This document shows positions 24,200 through 33,922 of a stretch of DNA of 64,000 nt, piece by piece. Origin of the DNA: CAVRZY01 sp963725415 (GTDB lineage: Bacteria; Acidobacteriota; Terriglobia; Bryobacterales; Bryobacteraceae). Position numbers and translations under genes: made by a program. The stretch is taken from positions 3,600 to 67,599 of the forward strand of contig CAVRZY010000186.1 of assembly GCA_963725415.1 (NCBI GenBank), written 5' to 3'. The notes beneath the pieces were generated by a model. That model saw nothing but the letters and a program-made list of their open reading frames with translations. It searched no databases and was not told the origin of the DNA. The first letter of the stretch is position 1. Each line of letters begins with the position of its first letter.

Positions 24200-27100
24200 C
24201 TACTTCGCGTGGTAGTTGGGATAGGGCGGATGCTTGGGCTGGGGTGCCGGATTCTTCGCCAGCTCCGCCATCACCACTTCGACCGCCTTTTCCAACTGTG
24301 GGTCGTGGCCCTGGCGCAGGGCCTTGGGGTCCAACTCGACCTCGATGTCCGGGGCCACACCCTGGTTCTCGATCTCCCACTGGCCGTTGGGATTCCAGAT
24401 CAGCGCGCTGGGAGCGGTTACGGTGCCGCTGTCCATCAGGTCGGGATAGCCGGTGAGGCCGACCACCCCGCCCCAGGTGCGTTTGCCGATCAGCTTGCCC
24501 ACGCCGAAACGCCGGAAATACCAGGGCAGCAGGTCGCCGCCGGAAGCCGCATATTCGTTGATGATCATGACCTTCGGCCCGAAGATCGCTCCCTGGGGCT
24601 GGATATGGTCCGCTCCGTCGCGCGCCGTGGCCAGGCTCATCATGGGCCGCCTGAGGTACTCGATGATATCGGTGGCAAGGTGGCCGCCGTGGTTGAAGCG
24701 ATCATCGATGATGGCGGCCTCCTTGCCTACTTGCGCGAAGAAGTAACGGTGGAAGCTGGTGTAGCCGCCGGAACTGGTATCCGGCATGTGGATGTAGGCG
24801 ACGCGGCCGTTGGTCATCTGGTCCACCTTGCGGCGATTGTCTTCGATCCAGGCCAGACGGCGCAGCCGCCAGTCGTCGGCAATCGGCGTTACGGTCACTT
24901 CCCGCGCCTTTGCGCCTGAAGGATCGGGGCCTACCTTCAGCACAGCCTGCTTGCCCGCCGCGCCTTCGAAGAAACTGTAGATGTTGTCGGCGGCGCGCAG
25001 CTCGCGTCCGTTCACCGCCAGCAGGTACTCGCCCGCTACCACGTTGACACCGGGCTGGGTCAGCGGCGCCTTCAGGTCCGGATTCCAGTTCTCGCCGTTA
25101 TAGACGCGCGTGAAGCGGTAGCGGCCGTTCTCGATCCTGTAATCCGCGCCCAGTAGCCCGGTCTCGACGCTTTTCACTTCCGGCGAATCGCCGCCGCCTA
25201 TGAACATATGACTGACCGACAATTCGCCCAGCATTTCTTCGAAGAGGTAGTTCAAATCGCGCCGGGACGCGAGGTTCTCTAGGTACGGCTCATAGCGCTT
25301 CTCGGCAGCTTTCAGATCCAGGCCGTGATAGTTCGTGTCATAGAAGAAATCGCGCTGGAGACGCCAGACCTCGTGATACATCTCGTTCCATTCGGCGTGC
25401 GGGTCCACGCGCACTTCGAGGCTTTCGGTCTTGAGCACGCCTTTGCCTGACTCGGCAGGCGGCGGTTCGGTGGTAATTACCCAGCGGTCGCCTTGCTGGT
25501 ACAGCATCTTCTCACCGCTCGCGGAGATTCGGAAGCTGCGCACGCCATCGATAGCGACGTCGGACTTCCGCTTGCTGAGGTCGAAACGGTGGACGGTGAG
25601 TTTGGGTTCACCTTCGGGCGCGGCGGGCGCCCGCAAAACCGGCGCTTCGAGCACGTAGAGCATGCCGGCCTTGCCGATTTGGAGCCCCTCGTAGCGCCGG
25701 GCAGGCAGTGGCAGAGCCAGAATCCGCTGGCCGATGTTGTCGAAGTCGATCTTCACCACGACGGTCTCGGGCGTGGCCGGCACCTTCTTTTCTCCTGACT
25801 CCTGACTCCTGTCTCCTGACTCCTTCTCGTCGTCGCTCTCGGGGGCCAGAGGCGAGCCTTGGTCCTTCGCCAGGACCATCAGGTAGATGCTGCGGGTCAC
25901 CGGATGGGTGCGGCTGAGAACGTCGGGCTGCTTGGCGGCGCCCGAATCGGTGCTGGCGGTAAAGTACAGGTACTTGCCGTTCTTGTCGAAAACGGGATGC
26001 TCTGCCTCACTCATCCCGTCGGTTACCTGAGTGCTCTTGGCGTCCGCGAGCGAGTAAATGAAGATGGCGGTCATGTGGCTTTTCAGTTGCTTGCGGTAGG
26101 CCAGCCACTTGCTGTCCGGGGACCAAACGGGGGCCAGATCGCGATCGGACATGTAGTAATCTTTGTCCACCAGGACTGGCCTCTTCTGCTCCAGATCGAT
26201 GTACCAGATGCCGAGATGATTGTCGAGATACGCGATCTTCTTGCTGTCCGGCGACCAGCGGGGCGCGGAGTAGAAGGCCGGCTTGTCACCGAGGCTGAGC
26301 TTCGTCACCTGGCCCAGGCCGCTTTGCTCTCGCAGGTGGAGCGCGTACTCGCCGGATTCATCCGAGAAGTAGGCGATGGTCTTGCCGTCCGGCGACCAGG
26401 CCGGCTCGCGCTCGTACACGCCGGGCGAGTTGGTGAGATTGCGCGGGTCGCCCTTTTCGGCTGGCACGGTGATGATCTCGCCCCGGGCTTCAAAGACCGC
26501 GCGTGCGCCGCTCGGAGAGAGATCGGGGTGGCGCAGGCGCTTGCCGACATTTACAAAATGCGGCCGCACTTCCGGAAGATCGCCCGCCAGGCGAACTTCG
26601 ACCGGCTTGGTCTTGCCCGAGCGGAGGTCGTAGAGATGGAGCGAGCCGAACTGCTCGTAGACGATGGCGCCCGGGCCTGCGGAGGCGGACTTGAAATCGA
26701 GTCCACGGTTGAAGGTGAGCTGCCTGACCTGCCGGCTGCGCGTGTCATAGGAGAACAGCGAGACCGGGCCGTTGCGGTCGGAGAGGAAGTAGATCGTCTC
26801 ACCCACCCACATGGGGTTGAAGTCGTTCGAGTTATCACGTGGAAGCGCAACTACACTCGAGTCGGAAAGATCGGCGATCCAGATTTTCTTCGTCTGCCCG
26901 CCCCGGTAGCGTTTCCAGGCCTCTTGCCCTTGGGGGACCGGAACGTAGGCCAGGTGCGAGCCGTCCGGGGAGTAGGAACCTTCCAGGGCAATGGGGAGAG
27001 GGATTTCGTCCGGAAATCCGCCCTCCATCGGGATCGTGTACAGCATGGGGAGCCAGCCGTCCATGGCGGCCGAGCGAGTCGAATTGAACAGCACACGCTT

Positions 27101-27448
27101 GCCGTCCGGGGACCAGCCCACCGCCCGGTCGTCGCCCGGATGATAGGTCAGGCGTTTCGGGGCGCCGCCGGAGGCCGGCATCACGAACACGTCCACGTTG
27201 CCGTCGTATTCGCCGGTGAAGGCGATCTGGGCGCCGTCCGGCGAGAAGACGGGATCGGTCTCGACGCCTGGCCCGGTAGTGAGGCGTTTGGCCTCGCCAC
27301 CTTCACGGGGAACACTCCACAAATCCCCGGCGTAGGAGAAAACGATCTGGGTGCGACTCAACGCCGGCCTGCGAAAAAGATAGTTGCTTGCCGCCAGCGA
27401 GACCGAGGATGCAAAAACGACCAACGAGGTCAACAGCACACCGAGCAT
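24200..27448 (-). CDS. Tricorn-like protease: beta-propeller, PDZ and S41 peptidase
   Basis: About 1,080 residues with an N-terminal export signal (MLGVLLTSLVVFASSVSLA). Order: TolB/PD40-type propeller repeats (VFSPDGAQIAF, GWSPDGKRVLF, AWSPDGKTIAY, RWSPDSKKIAY), a second propeller region, a tricorn core-1-like domain (DPHAEWNEMYHEVWRLQRDFFYD), a PDZ domain (GEYLLAVNGREL) and an S41 peptidase domain with DDRFNHGGHLATDII and the nucleophile Ser in NEYAASGGD. In tricorn, this domain set degrades peptides released by other proteases; a periplasmic scavenging role is likely here. ATG 27446-27448 is preferred over GTG 27478 because it starts the signal peptide. Confidence 0.93.
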   Translation of the reverse strand: MLGVLLTSLVVFASSVSLAASNYLFRRPALSRTQIVFSYAGDLWSVPREGGEAKRLTTGPGVETDPVFSPDGAQIAFTGEYDGNVDVFVMPASGGAPKRLTYHPGDDRAVGWSPDGKRVLFNSTRSAAMDGWLPMLYTIPMEGGFPDEIPLPIALEGSYSPDGSHLAYVPVPQGQEAWKRYRGGQTKKIWIADLSDSSVVALPRDNSNDFNPMWVGETIYFLSDRNGPVSLFSYDTRSRQVRQLTFNRGLDFKSASAGPGAIVYEQFGSLHLYDLRSGKTKPVEVRLAGDLPEVRPHFVNVGKRLRHPDLSPSGARAVFEARGEIITVPAEKGDPRNLTNSPGVYEREPAWSPDGKTIAYFSDESGEYALHLREQSGLGQVTKLSLGDKPAFYSAPRWSPDSKKIAYLDNHLGIWYIDLEQKRPVLVDKDYYMSDRDLAPVWSPDSKWLAYRKQLKSHMTAIFIYSLADAKSTQVTDGMSEAEHPVFDKNGKYLYFTASTDSGAAKQPDVLSRTHPVTRSIYLMVLAKDQGSPLAPESDDEKESGDRSQESGEKKVPATPETVVVKIDFDNIGQRILALPLPARRYEGLQIGKAGMLYVLEAPVLRAPAAPEGEPKLTVHRFDLSKRKSDVAIDGVRSFRISASGEKMLYQQGDRWVITTEPPPAESGKGVLKTESLEVRVDPHAEWNEMYHEVWRLQRDFFYDTNYHGLDLKAAEKRYEPYLENLASRRDLNYLFEEMLGELSVSHMFIGGGDSPEVKSVETGLLGADYRIENGRYRFTRVYNGENWNPDLKAPLTQPGVNVVAGEYLLAVNGRELRAADNIYSFFEGAAGKQAVLKVGPDPSGAKAREVTVTPIADDWRLRRLAWIEDNRRKVDQMTNGRVAYIHMPDTSSGGYTSFHRYFFAQVGKEAAIIDDRFNHGGHLATDIIEYLRRPMMSLATARDGADHIQPQGAIFGPKVMIINEYAASGGDLLPWYFRRFGVGKLIGKRTWGGVVGLTGYPDLMDSGTVTAPSALIWNPNGQWEIENQGVAPDIEVELDPKALRQGHDPQLEKAVEVVMAELAKNPAPQPKHPPYPNYHAK

Positions 27449-27539
27449 AGGCTCTCCCCGAACCGTCAGAGTATACACGAAGTTTGAGGTTAGGATGTGG
27501 CGCAGACACCACGGTCAGCTCACCCAGAGCCCATCGCCA

Positions 27540-30500
27540 TCAGAACGAGTAGCGCAGGGCGAGTTGCAGGTTGCGCTCGCCGCTCTTGCTGGTGACTTTC
27601 CCGAACGTGGCGCTGGTGGGAGTGGTGCTCGCGCCGCTCCAGGCTGGGTGATTGGTCCAGTTGAAGGCCTCCGCCTGAAGCCGGATTCGCTGGCGCTCCC
27701 TGATGCGGAAATACTTCGTCAAACCGATGTTCCAGTTTTGGAAACCGGGCTGCCGGATGATCCCGCGGTTGAACTGCGTGGTGCAGGTGCCGGAAGCGGG
27801 CGCGGTGAAGATGGCCGAGCCATCCGGATTCTTGGTACGGAACCAGAAGTTCTGATCGGCGACCCCCTCGGAGAACTTCCGCTCGCTTCCGGTCAGTTTG
27901 AATTCGCCGTTTCTGTTCCACATCTGAGGGCCGCTGCCCGGGCCGACGCCGGCGAAGTCGTCCCCGGTCCACACGGTACCGACGCCGCCGGACTGGAACT
28001 GTGTGCCGCCGGCGATCTGCCATCCTCCGGCGATCTTGCCCGGCAGCGATTGATCCCGCTTCAGGAAGGGTAGTTCGTAGATGAAGTTGATCACCGCCAC
28101 CTGCGGAGTGTCGAAACTGGAGCGGCCCCACAGGTTCGAGGCGTCGTAGGAATTGGGCAGAAGGTCGCTGTGCGCGGAGGTATCGTCGTAGGACGCCGAG
28201 TAGGTGTAGGCCAAACCGAGACTCAGTCCGGCCGCAAAACGCCGCGTCACGCCCACCTGAAGGCCGTCGTACCTTGACCGGCCGTCGTTGACGGCCATCA
28301 GAATGGAATAGTAGCCGCCGTAAGGCCGGAGGTAATTCGGGTTGATCACAGGGTTCTGGATTGTGCCGGGCTGCAACTGGTTGATGTTGACCAGCCGGTT
28401 ATTATGCACCCCGACACGACCGACGTAACTCAACTCCAGGGTGGTCTGGAGGGGGAGTTCACGCTGGTAGGTAGCGTTCCACGTCCAGGCCTCCGGGTTG
28501 GGGAACCTCTTGTCCTCGGTGAAGATCTGGTAAGGGAAGCGGGTGGCGGTGGAGCCCCCGGGGTAGTCCGCGTTTCCATTAGCCACGGAAACCATGGGCT
28601 GAAATGGCGCCTGGCCGCCAAGGAAGACGCTATCGCTGACCCCCAGCCGGCAGATGAAGCGGCCGATCCCGGCGCGGATCACCTGCTTGCCGGTCAACTG
28701 GTAGGCGATGCCCAGGCGGGGCTGGAAATCCCTTTTGTGGATATCGGCGAACTGCTTGGGGGCCCCGCGGAACAGGTAATTGAATTCACCGCTGTCGGCG
28801 ATGGGGATGCGGCCCTTGGCCGAGGCGGGCCAGCCGCTTCCGGGGGTCACCATCCCGTTGAACTGATCGCCGCTCAGGATGTTGCCGGTCTTCGGGTCCT
28901 GCACCACGCGCTTGCTCGGGTCGTAGAGTGCCGGGTCGAAAACGATCATGTTCCGCCACAAGCTGTAATACGGCTGGATGATGCTGTGCCGGACCCCCAG
29001 CTCCAAGCGCAGCCTGGAGGTGGCCTTCCAGGAATCCTGGAAGAACCACTCGTACATGTGGCCCCGGTAAGGCGTGAAGGCCCGCGTGCCGATCTCCGCG
29101 TAGGTGTCGAAAAGCCCCAGGGCCGCATTCCCTATGGCCAGGCCAGAGGTCGGAGCGCCGGCGCGGGTATCGGTGAAAACGAACCGGCCGTTCTGGTTGT
29201 CGCTGCCGCCCGGCACGCCGGCGGCCAACGGGATCTGGTCGAAATCATTCTGGCCCGCTCTTTCAAACAGAAAGCCAAACTTGAAGGAGTGGTTCTGGAT
29301 GATCTTGGTCAGGTTGTCGGAGATCTGATAGATCGGTCCCGTCGATTTGGCCGGATACTTGGTCCCGCCCAATTGGGAGAAATTCGAAATGGTGATGGTT
29401 GGAATCTTGTTGGGAACTTCCTTGGGGTCCTTAAAGATATAAGGGTAGTTGATGCCGTACTGCGTGCGCTCCGCCCGGCCAGTGGTGAAATCCACGTCGG
29501 CGTAGACGCGGTCCACCGAGGCAGAGGCTAGGAGTTCGTTGACCAGAGTCGGGCCGAGGGTCCAGATATAGTTGATCGAAGCAGTCTTGTTCGGACGGCT
29601 CCAGATTCCCGGAGTGCGGTCCGAACCCCCGTCGAATGGGCTATAGTAGGAATAGGCGTAATTCAGATGGCGAAGCCGGATTTGGTGCTTGTCCTTCGGG
29701 TTGAAATCAATGGATAGTGTGTCCTTGCGTTGGTCAAGCGGATATCCGGCCACCTGATACTGGTTGAAAGTGCCCAGGAGATAGCCAGGGGTAGGCAGAG
29801 GATAGGTGCGCAAAAACGCGATGCCGTTGGGGCTCAGCCTGCTGGCCGGAACTACATTGTTGGGAAACGGGCCTCCGGCCGAAGGATCATTGATGACACG
29901 CGCCCTCCCGAAGAAAGAATTGCGCGGGTTGAGCAACTCGCTGAAATCCCCTTGGCGCATCGCCGCGGTCGGATCCGTCATACTGTTGGAAGTGTCACGG
30001 CGGTAGCGGATCCATTCCTGTCCCCAGAGGAAGAAGAGCTTGTTCCTGTCGCGGTTCCACTTGCCCGGGATGTAGACCGGTCCGTTCAGGTTGTAACCGA
30101 ACTGGTTGTACCGAAACGGCGCCGGCCGGCTGCTGATCGACGGGTCGCTGGTGCGATTCCGCACCCAGCTATTCGCATCGAGGGCAGAGTTGCGGAAGAA
30201 CTCAAAGAAATCAGCGTGGAAGTCACGGCCGCCGCTGCGACTGATGATGCGGATCTGCCCACCGGAAGAGCGGCCGTACTCGGCGTTGTAGTTGGCGGTG
30301 AGGACCTGCACCTCCTGCGTGCTGTCCACGTCCATTACGCCAATGCTTGCGCCGCCCGAGCGGGTCCGTACGGCTACCGCCCCGTCGTAGTACAGCATGT
30401 TGTCCCTGTCGCGCGAGCCATTGATGGAAAACCCGCCGGTAGTCACGGAGAAAACGAATCCGGCCAGTGAGCCTGGGCGGACTACCCCCGGTTTCAACTG

Positions 30501-30983
30501 GGCCAGGAACAGCGGGTTGCGCCCATTCAATTGGATGTTCAGAATCTGCTCGCGCTCCACGAGCTGGCCCAGCGCCGCAGTGTCCGACTGGAGCCGGGCA
30601 GCCGGCGCTACCACCTCAGTCTTTTCGGACCGGGCCCCGACCTCAAGCGTCATGTCAATCGTCGCCGCGATGTTGGAGTCGATCCGGTTCCGGGTCCTTT
30701 GCGCGATCTTGAAACCGGGCGCCTCCACGCTGACGGTGTAGGTGCCCGCCGGGACGCTGGTCACGATGTAATAGCCGGAATCGTTCGTCTGAACTCGCCG
30801 TTCGATTCCGGTGCTCTCATTACTGATAACGACGGTGGCGCCGGGCACCACGGCCCCCGTTGCGTCTTTCACAAACCCGGAAATCTGCGCCGTATCGGAT
30901 TGCGCCAGCAGCGCCGGAGGCATGGAGATCAACAGTCCCAGCAGGCACGCTGCCGGGATGATTTTCACACTGATCCGGTTCAT
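27540..30983 (-). CDS. TonB-dependent receptor with N-terminal carboxypeptidase-regulatory-like domain (Oar-like)
   Basis: About 1,147 residues; outer-membrane importer or adhesin of the class expanded in Acidobacteriota. A signal peptide (MNRISVKIIPAACLLGLLISMP...LLAQ) is followed by an Ig-like regulatory domain (ISGFVKDATGAVVPGATVVISN, GYYIVTSVPAGTYTVSVEAPGFK), a plug-like region (LNIQLNGRNPLFLAQLKPGV) and a long beta-barrel ending in aromatic LALRYSF, the outer-membrane sorting signal. ATG 30981-30983 is chosen at the signal peptide. The substrate is unknown; glycan oligomers would fit the surrounding genes. Divergent from the small secreted protein at 31089. Confidence 0.93.
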   Translation of the reverse strand: MNRISVKIIPAACLLGLLISMPPALLAQSDTAQISGFVKDATGAVVPGATVVISNESTGIERRVQTNDSGYYIVTSVPAGTYTVSVEAPGFKIAQRTRNRIDSNIAATIDMTLEVGARSEKTEVVAPAARLQSDTAALGQLVEREQILNIQLNGRNPLFLAQLKPGVVRPGSLAGFVFSVTTGGFSINGSRDRDNMLYYDGAVAVRTRSGGASIGVMDVDSTQEVQVLTANYNAEYGRSSGGQIRIISRSGGRDFHADFFEFFRNSALDANSWVRNRTSDPSISSRPAPFRYNQFGYNLNGPVYIPGKWNRDRNKLFFLWGQEWIRYRRDTSNSMTDPTAAMRQGDFSELLNPRNSFFGRARVINDPSAGGPFPNNVVPASRLSPNGIAFLRTYPLPTPGYLLGTFNQYQVAGYPLDQRKDTLSIDFNPKDKHQIRLRHLNYAYSYYSPFDGGSDRTPGIWSRPNKTASINYIWTLGPTLVNELLASASVDRVYADVDFTTGRAERTQYGINYPYIFKDPKEVPNKIPTITISNFSQLGGTKYPAKSTGPIYQISDNLTKIIQNHSFKFGFLFERAGQNDFDQIPLAAGVPGGSDNQNGRFVFTDTRAGAPTSGLAIGNAALGLFDTYAEIGTRAFTPYRGHMYEWFFQDSWKATSRLRLELGVRHSIIQPYYSLWRNMIVFDPALYDPSKRVVQDPKTGNILSGDQFNGMVTPGSGWPASAKGRIPIADSGEFNYLFRGAPKQFADIHKRDFQPRLGIAYQLTGKQVIRAGIGRFICRLGVSDSVFLGGQAPFQPMVSVANGNADYPGGSTATRFPYQIFTEDKRFPNPEAWTWNATYQRELPLQTTLELSYVGRVGVHNNRLVNINQLQPGTIQNPVINPNYLRPYGGYYSILMAVNDGRSRYDGLQVGVTRRFAAGLSLGLAYTYSASYDDTSAHSDLLPNSYDASNLWGRSSFDTPQVAVINFIYELPFLKRDQSLPGKIAGGWQIAGGTQFQSGGVGTVWTGDDFAGVGPGSGPQMWNRNGEFKLTGSERKFSEGVADQNFWFRTKNPDGSAIFTAPASGTCTTQFNRGIIRQPGFQNWNIGLTKYFRIRERQRIRLQAEAFNWTNHPAWSGASTTPTSATFGKVTSKSGERNLQLALRYSF

Positions 30984-31088
30984 GGGATCCCCCTTTGGCC
31001 CGGTGGCCCGCCTTCGATCCGGAATTTCCATTATACTTGGACTTATCCGGCGCCCCTTTCGAGGCAGCCTCGGAGGAAGGAGAAGATC

Positions 31089-31457
31089 GTGAAGCGCGCA
31101 CTCGCTCTCGTGGTTTCATTGCTGCTGGCGGCTACAATGCTCGCAGCGGCTGACATCAGCGGTAAGTGGAAGGGACAGTTCCAAGGCGGCGACAGCACGC
31201 GCGAGCTCGCCTTTGATTTTAAGGTGGCGGGCGAAAACCTGACTGGCGCGGTGACCGGCCTTCGCGACAAGGCCCTCGAGATCAAAGACGGAAAGGTCCA
31301 GGGCGACAGCGTCACCTTCTGGGTCATGTCGGAATGGCAGGGCGAGCCCGTTAAGCTCGTCTTCAAGGGGCAGCTTTCGGGTAGCGAGATTCGTTTCACC
31401 ATGGGTACCGAGGACGGCGGCTGGAGCACCGAAGTGACGGCCAAGCGGGTTTCCTGA
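31089..31457 (+). CDS. Small secreted protein of unknown function
   Basis: 122 residues with a signal peptide (MKRALALVVSLLLAATMLAAA). The mature part starts DISGKWKGQF and has FDFKVAGENLTGAVTG and TEDGGWSTEVTAKRV, a short antiparallel beta pattern like small lipocalin-like proteins; I remember many acidobacterial paralogs but no function. GTG 31089 is supported by a very strong GGAGGAAGGAG upstream. An intrinsic terminator follows. Confidence 0.78.
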   Translation: MKRALALVVSLLLAATMLAAADISGKWKGQFQGGDSTRELAFDFKVAGENLTGAVTGLRDKALEIKDGKVQGDSVTFWVMSEWQGEPVKLVFKGQLSGSEIRFTMGTEDGGWSTEVTAKRVS

Positions 31458-31509
31458 CCGCCGCACCGTGCGGGGGCCTGCGCCACCTCAGTAACTTGCC
31501 AGCGCAGTG

Positions 31510-31541
31510 GGGCAGGTCCCCGACCTGCCCTGGCATTTTTT
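31510..31541 (+). terminator. Rho-independent terminator after the small secreted protein gene
   Basis: GGGCAGGTC (31510-31518) pairs with GACCTGCCC (31522-31530) across a 3-nt loop; a six-T run follows at about 31535-31540. It terminates the 31089-31457 gene. Confidence 0.82.
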
Positions 31542-31616
31542 CACACCTTCCGAAGCATTACGACGGCATGTCGATCAGTTACAAGATCCGGTGACGAGGA
31601 AGGTAGAAGGACTCCT

Positions 31617-32693
31617 ATGAAGCCAATTGTGATGCTGGCCTTCCTGGGCGCGTGGGTCGCGTCTGCACAGAGCGTTTCCATTGAGGACTACCAGCCGAAA
31701 TCGACGCTGGTAGTGCCACAGCACCAGGTGATGCGTGCCAAGTTCCCGTTCATTGACGCGCACAATCATCAGCGCGGCGGCAGTCCCGAAGCGGTGGACC
31801 GCCTGGTGAAAGAGATGGACGCCCTCGACATGCGCATCATGGTGAACCTGAGCGGAGGTTACGGTGAGCGCCTCAAGACCAGCGTCGCCGCTTTGAAGGG
31901 GCGGTACCCGGACCGCTTCGTGGTTTTCGCCAGCATGGATTTCAGTGGCATCGACGAACCCGGCTATGGGACACGAGCCGCCGGCCAGCTCGAGCAGGAT
32001 GTCCGCAGCGGCGCCCAGGGGCTGAAGATCTTCAAGAACTTTGGGATGGATTTGAAGGACACCAAGGGACAGCGCATCCGGGTTGATGATCCCCGCTTCG
32101 ACCCGGTCTTCGAGATGTGTGCGCGGCTGAAGATCCCGGTGATGATCCACACCGGCGAGCCGCGGGGGTTGTTCGATCCAATGGACCGCTACAACGAGCG
32201 CTGGCTGGAACTGAAGCTGTTTCCGGGGCGCGGGCGCCCTCCGGACCGCTATCCGGCCTTTGACGCGCTGATGGCCGAGCAGCACAGCCTGTTCGCCCGC
32301 CACCCCAAGACAATCTTCATTGACGCGCATCTGGGCTGGTATGGAAATGACCTGGCCAAACTGGGGAGCCTGCTGGACAGGCTGCCGAACGTCTACACCG
32401 ATATCTCGGCCGCGGTGGAGGAACTGTGCCGGCAGCCACGCTTTGCCCGCCAGTGGTTCGAACGCTACCAGGACCGCGTGATGTTCGGCAAGGATACCTG
32501 GCGCCCCATCGAATACCACACCTACTTCCGGATCTTCGAGACGGCAGACGAGTATTTCGACCACGACCGCAAGTATCACGGGATGTGGAAGGCCTACGGC
32601 CTGGACCTGCCCGATGAGGTCCTCAAGAAGCTCTACTATCGGAATGCACTACGCCTCATCCCCGGTCTGAGCGCCGCCGGTTTCCCGAGGTGA
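31617..32693 (+). CDS. Amidohydrolase family protein (Amidohydro_2), secreted
   Basis: 358 residues with a short signal peptide (MKPIVMLAFLGAWVASAQS). The metal-dependent TIM barrel shows FIDAHNHQRGG (H-x-H), LKIFKNFGMD, the barrel His in IPVMIHTGEP and FIDAHLGWYGND, and DRVMFGKDTW as the usual metal-ligand Asp position. Substrate unknown. The end overlaps the convergent hydrolase gene by 45 bp. Confidence 0.85.
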   Translation: MKPIVMLAFLGAWVASAQSVSIEDYQPKSTLVVPQHQVMRAKFPFIDAHNHQRGGSPEAVDRLVKEMDALDMRIMVNLSGGYGERLKTSVAALKGRYPDRFVVFASMDFSGIDEPGYGTRAAGQLEQDVRSGAQGLKIFKNFGMDLKDTKGQRIRVDDPRFDPVFEMCARLKIPVMIHTGEPRGLFDPMDRYNERWLELKLFPGRGRPPDRYPAFDALMAEQHSLFARHPKTIFIDAHLGWYGNDLAKLGSLLDRLPNVYTDISAAVEELCRQPRFARQWFERYQDRVMFGKDTWRPIEYHTYFRIFETADEYFDHDRKYHGMWKAYGLDLPDEVLKKLYYRNALRLIPGLSAAGFPR

Positions 32694-33641
32694 AGCCGGC
32701 ATGGAGGTCATCCCGCGTACGGCTGTGGCCACTTGTACGATCGCCTTTCGTCCCTCGCTCAGCGCACCCGGCATGGAGAAAAACGCATGGATCATGCCCG
32801 GATATCGCGTGCAGGTAACGGGCACACCGGCTTGTGCGAGCCGTTTCGCGTAGGCCTCTCCTTCGTCGCGCAAGACGTCGCACTCGGCGGTAATGACCAG
32901 GGCCGGCGGAAGCCCGCGCAGATCCGGCGCCAGCAACGGCGAGGCATGTGGATGCGCGCCGTCCTCCAGCCGTGCCAGGTAGTGGGCGCGGAACCATTCC
33001 ATTTCCGCCCTGGTCAGGTAGTAGCCCTCGGCGAAGTCTCTGTATGAGGGGGTGTCGAACGACGCCAGGTTGGTGACGGGATATATAAGCACTTGCAGAG
33101 CCAGCGCAGGGCCGCCTTCATCACGGCACCTCAGCGACACCACCGCGGCAAGGTTGCCGCCGGCGCTGTCGCCGCCCACGGCGATGCCGCGCGGATCGAT
33201 GCCCAGGCGCCCGGCGTTGGCTGCCACCCACAGCGTGGCCGCGTAGGAATCCTCTACGGCTGCCGGGAACTTATGCTGAGGAGCGAGCCGGTAATCGACT
33301 GCCACCACCACGGCGCCAGACCGCCGGGCAATGGCGCGGCAGACCACGTCGTGGGTGTCGAGGTCGCACACCACCCAGCCACCGCCGTGGAAGTAGACCA
33401 GCGCCGGGCGCGGCCCCTCGCCTGCGGGCGTGTAAACGCGGAGCCGGATTGCCCCGCCCGGGCCCGGAATTCGAAGGTCCTGGACAGCAGCCACCTGCTC
33501 CGGCTCGCCAGCCACTTCCTTCAGGCCTTCCATGGCCGCTTTGCGGGCCTCCTCGGGCGGCAGGCTCTCAAGCGGCGGCGCGCCCTGCGCCTCAATCGCT
33601 TCCAGCAGCACGCGAACTTCCGGATCGAGTCTCTCTTTCAT
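32649..33641 (-). CDS. Alpha/beta hydrolase, hormone-sensitive-lipase family esterase
   Basis: 330-residue carboxylesterase-type enzyme of the HSL/Abhydrolase_3 group. HGGGW (85-89) is the oxyanion-hole motif, GDSAGG (157-162) holds the catalytic Ser159, and the acid and His are in ECDVLRDEGEAY and GMIHAFF. No signal peptide, so cytoplasmic. ATG 33639-33641 (MKERLDPEV) is preferred over upstream codons. Stretch 33642-33922 holds no convincing gene; a 43-codon ORF on the minus strand there starts MQNLERLSLAEMAEF and slightly resembles the first residues of some ISNCY-type integrases. Confidence 0.9.
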   Translation of the reverse strand: MKERLDPEVRVLLEAIEAQGAPPLESLPPEEARKAAMEGLKEVAGEPEQVAAVQDLRIPGPGGAIRLRVYTPAGEGPRPALVYFHGGGWVVCDLDTHDVVCRAIARRSGAVVVAVDYRLAPQHKFPAAVEDSYAATLWVAANAGRLGIDPRGIAVGGDSAGGNLAAVVSLRCRDEGGPALALQVLIYPVTNLASFDTPSYRDFAEGYYLTRAEMEWFRAHYLARLEDGAHPHASPLLAPDLRGLPPALVITAECDVLRDEGEAYAKRLAQAGVPVTCTRYPGMIHAFFSMPGALSEGRKAIVQVATAVRGMTSMPASPRETGGAQTGDEA

Positions 33642-33922
33642 AGGACACCAGCATTTCCGTATGCAGATCCGCATTATAACCGCAGAGTCAGCGAATCGGC
33701 GCAGAATACCCGATGGACTGGTAATGCCTCAGTTTCGGGGGCCGGATTTGAGATCTGCGTGAACTCGGCCATCTCGGCCAGGCTCAGTCGTTCCAGATTC
33801 TGCATGGTGATTGTCATTCACCCGCAGCATTGACCTCCTTGCGCCCTGGCGTCTCAGGCTCATCCTGTATTGGATGATTCTGAGGACTGATGGCTGATGG
33901 CTTCCTGCGTTACTGTAGAAGC

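Noticed and set aside
25859..27487. Long plus-strand open frame (542 codons) opposite the tricorn-like gene
   Set aside because: Antisense shadow; the minus-strand protein has clear propeller and peptidase motifs.
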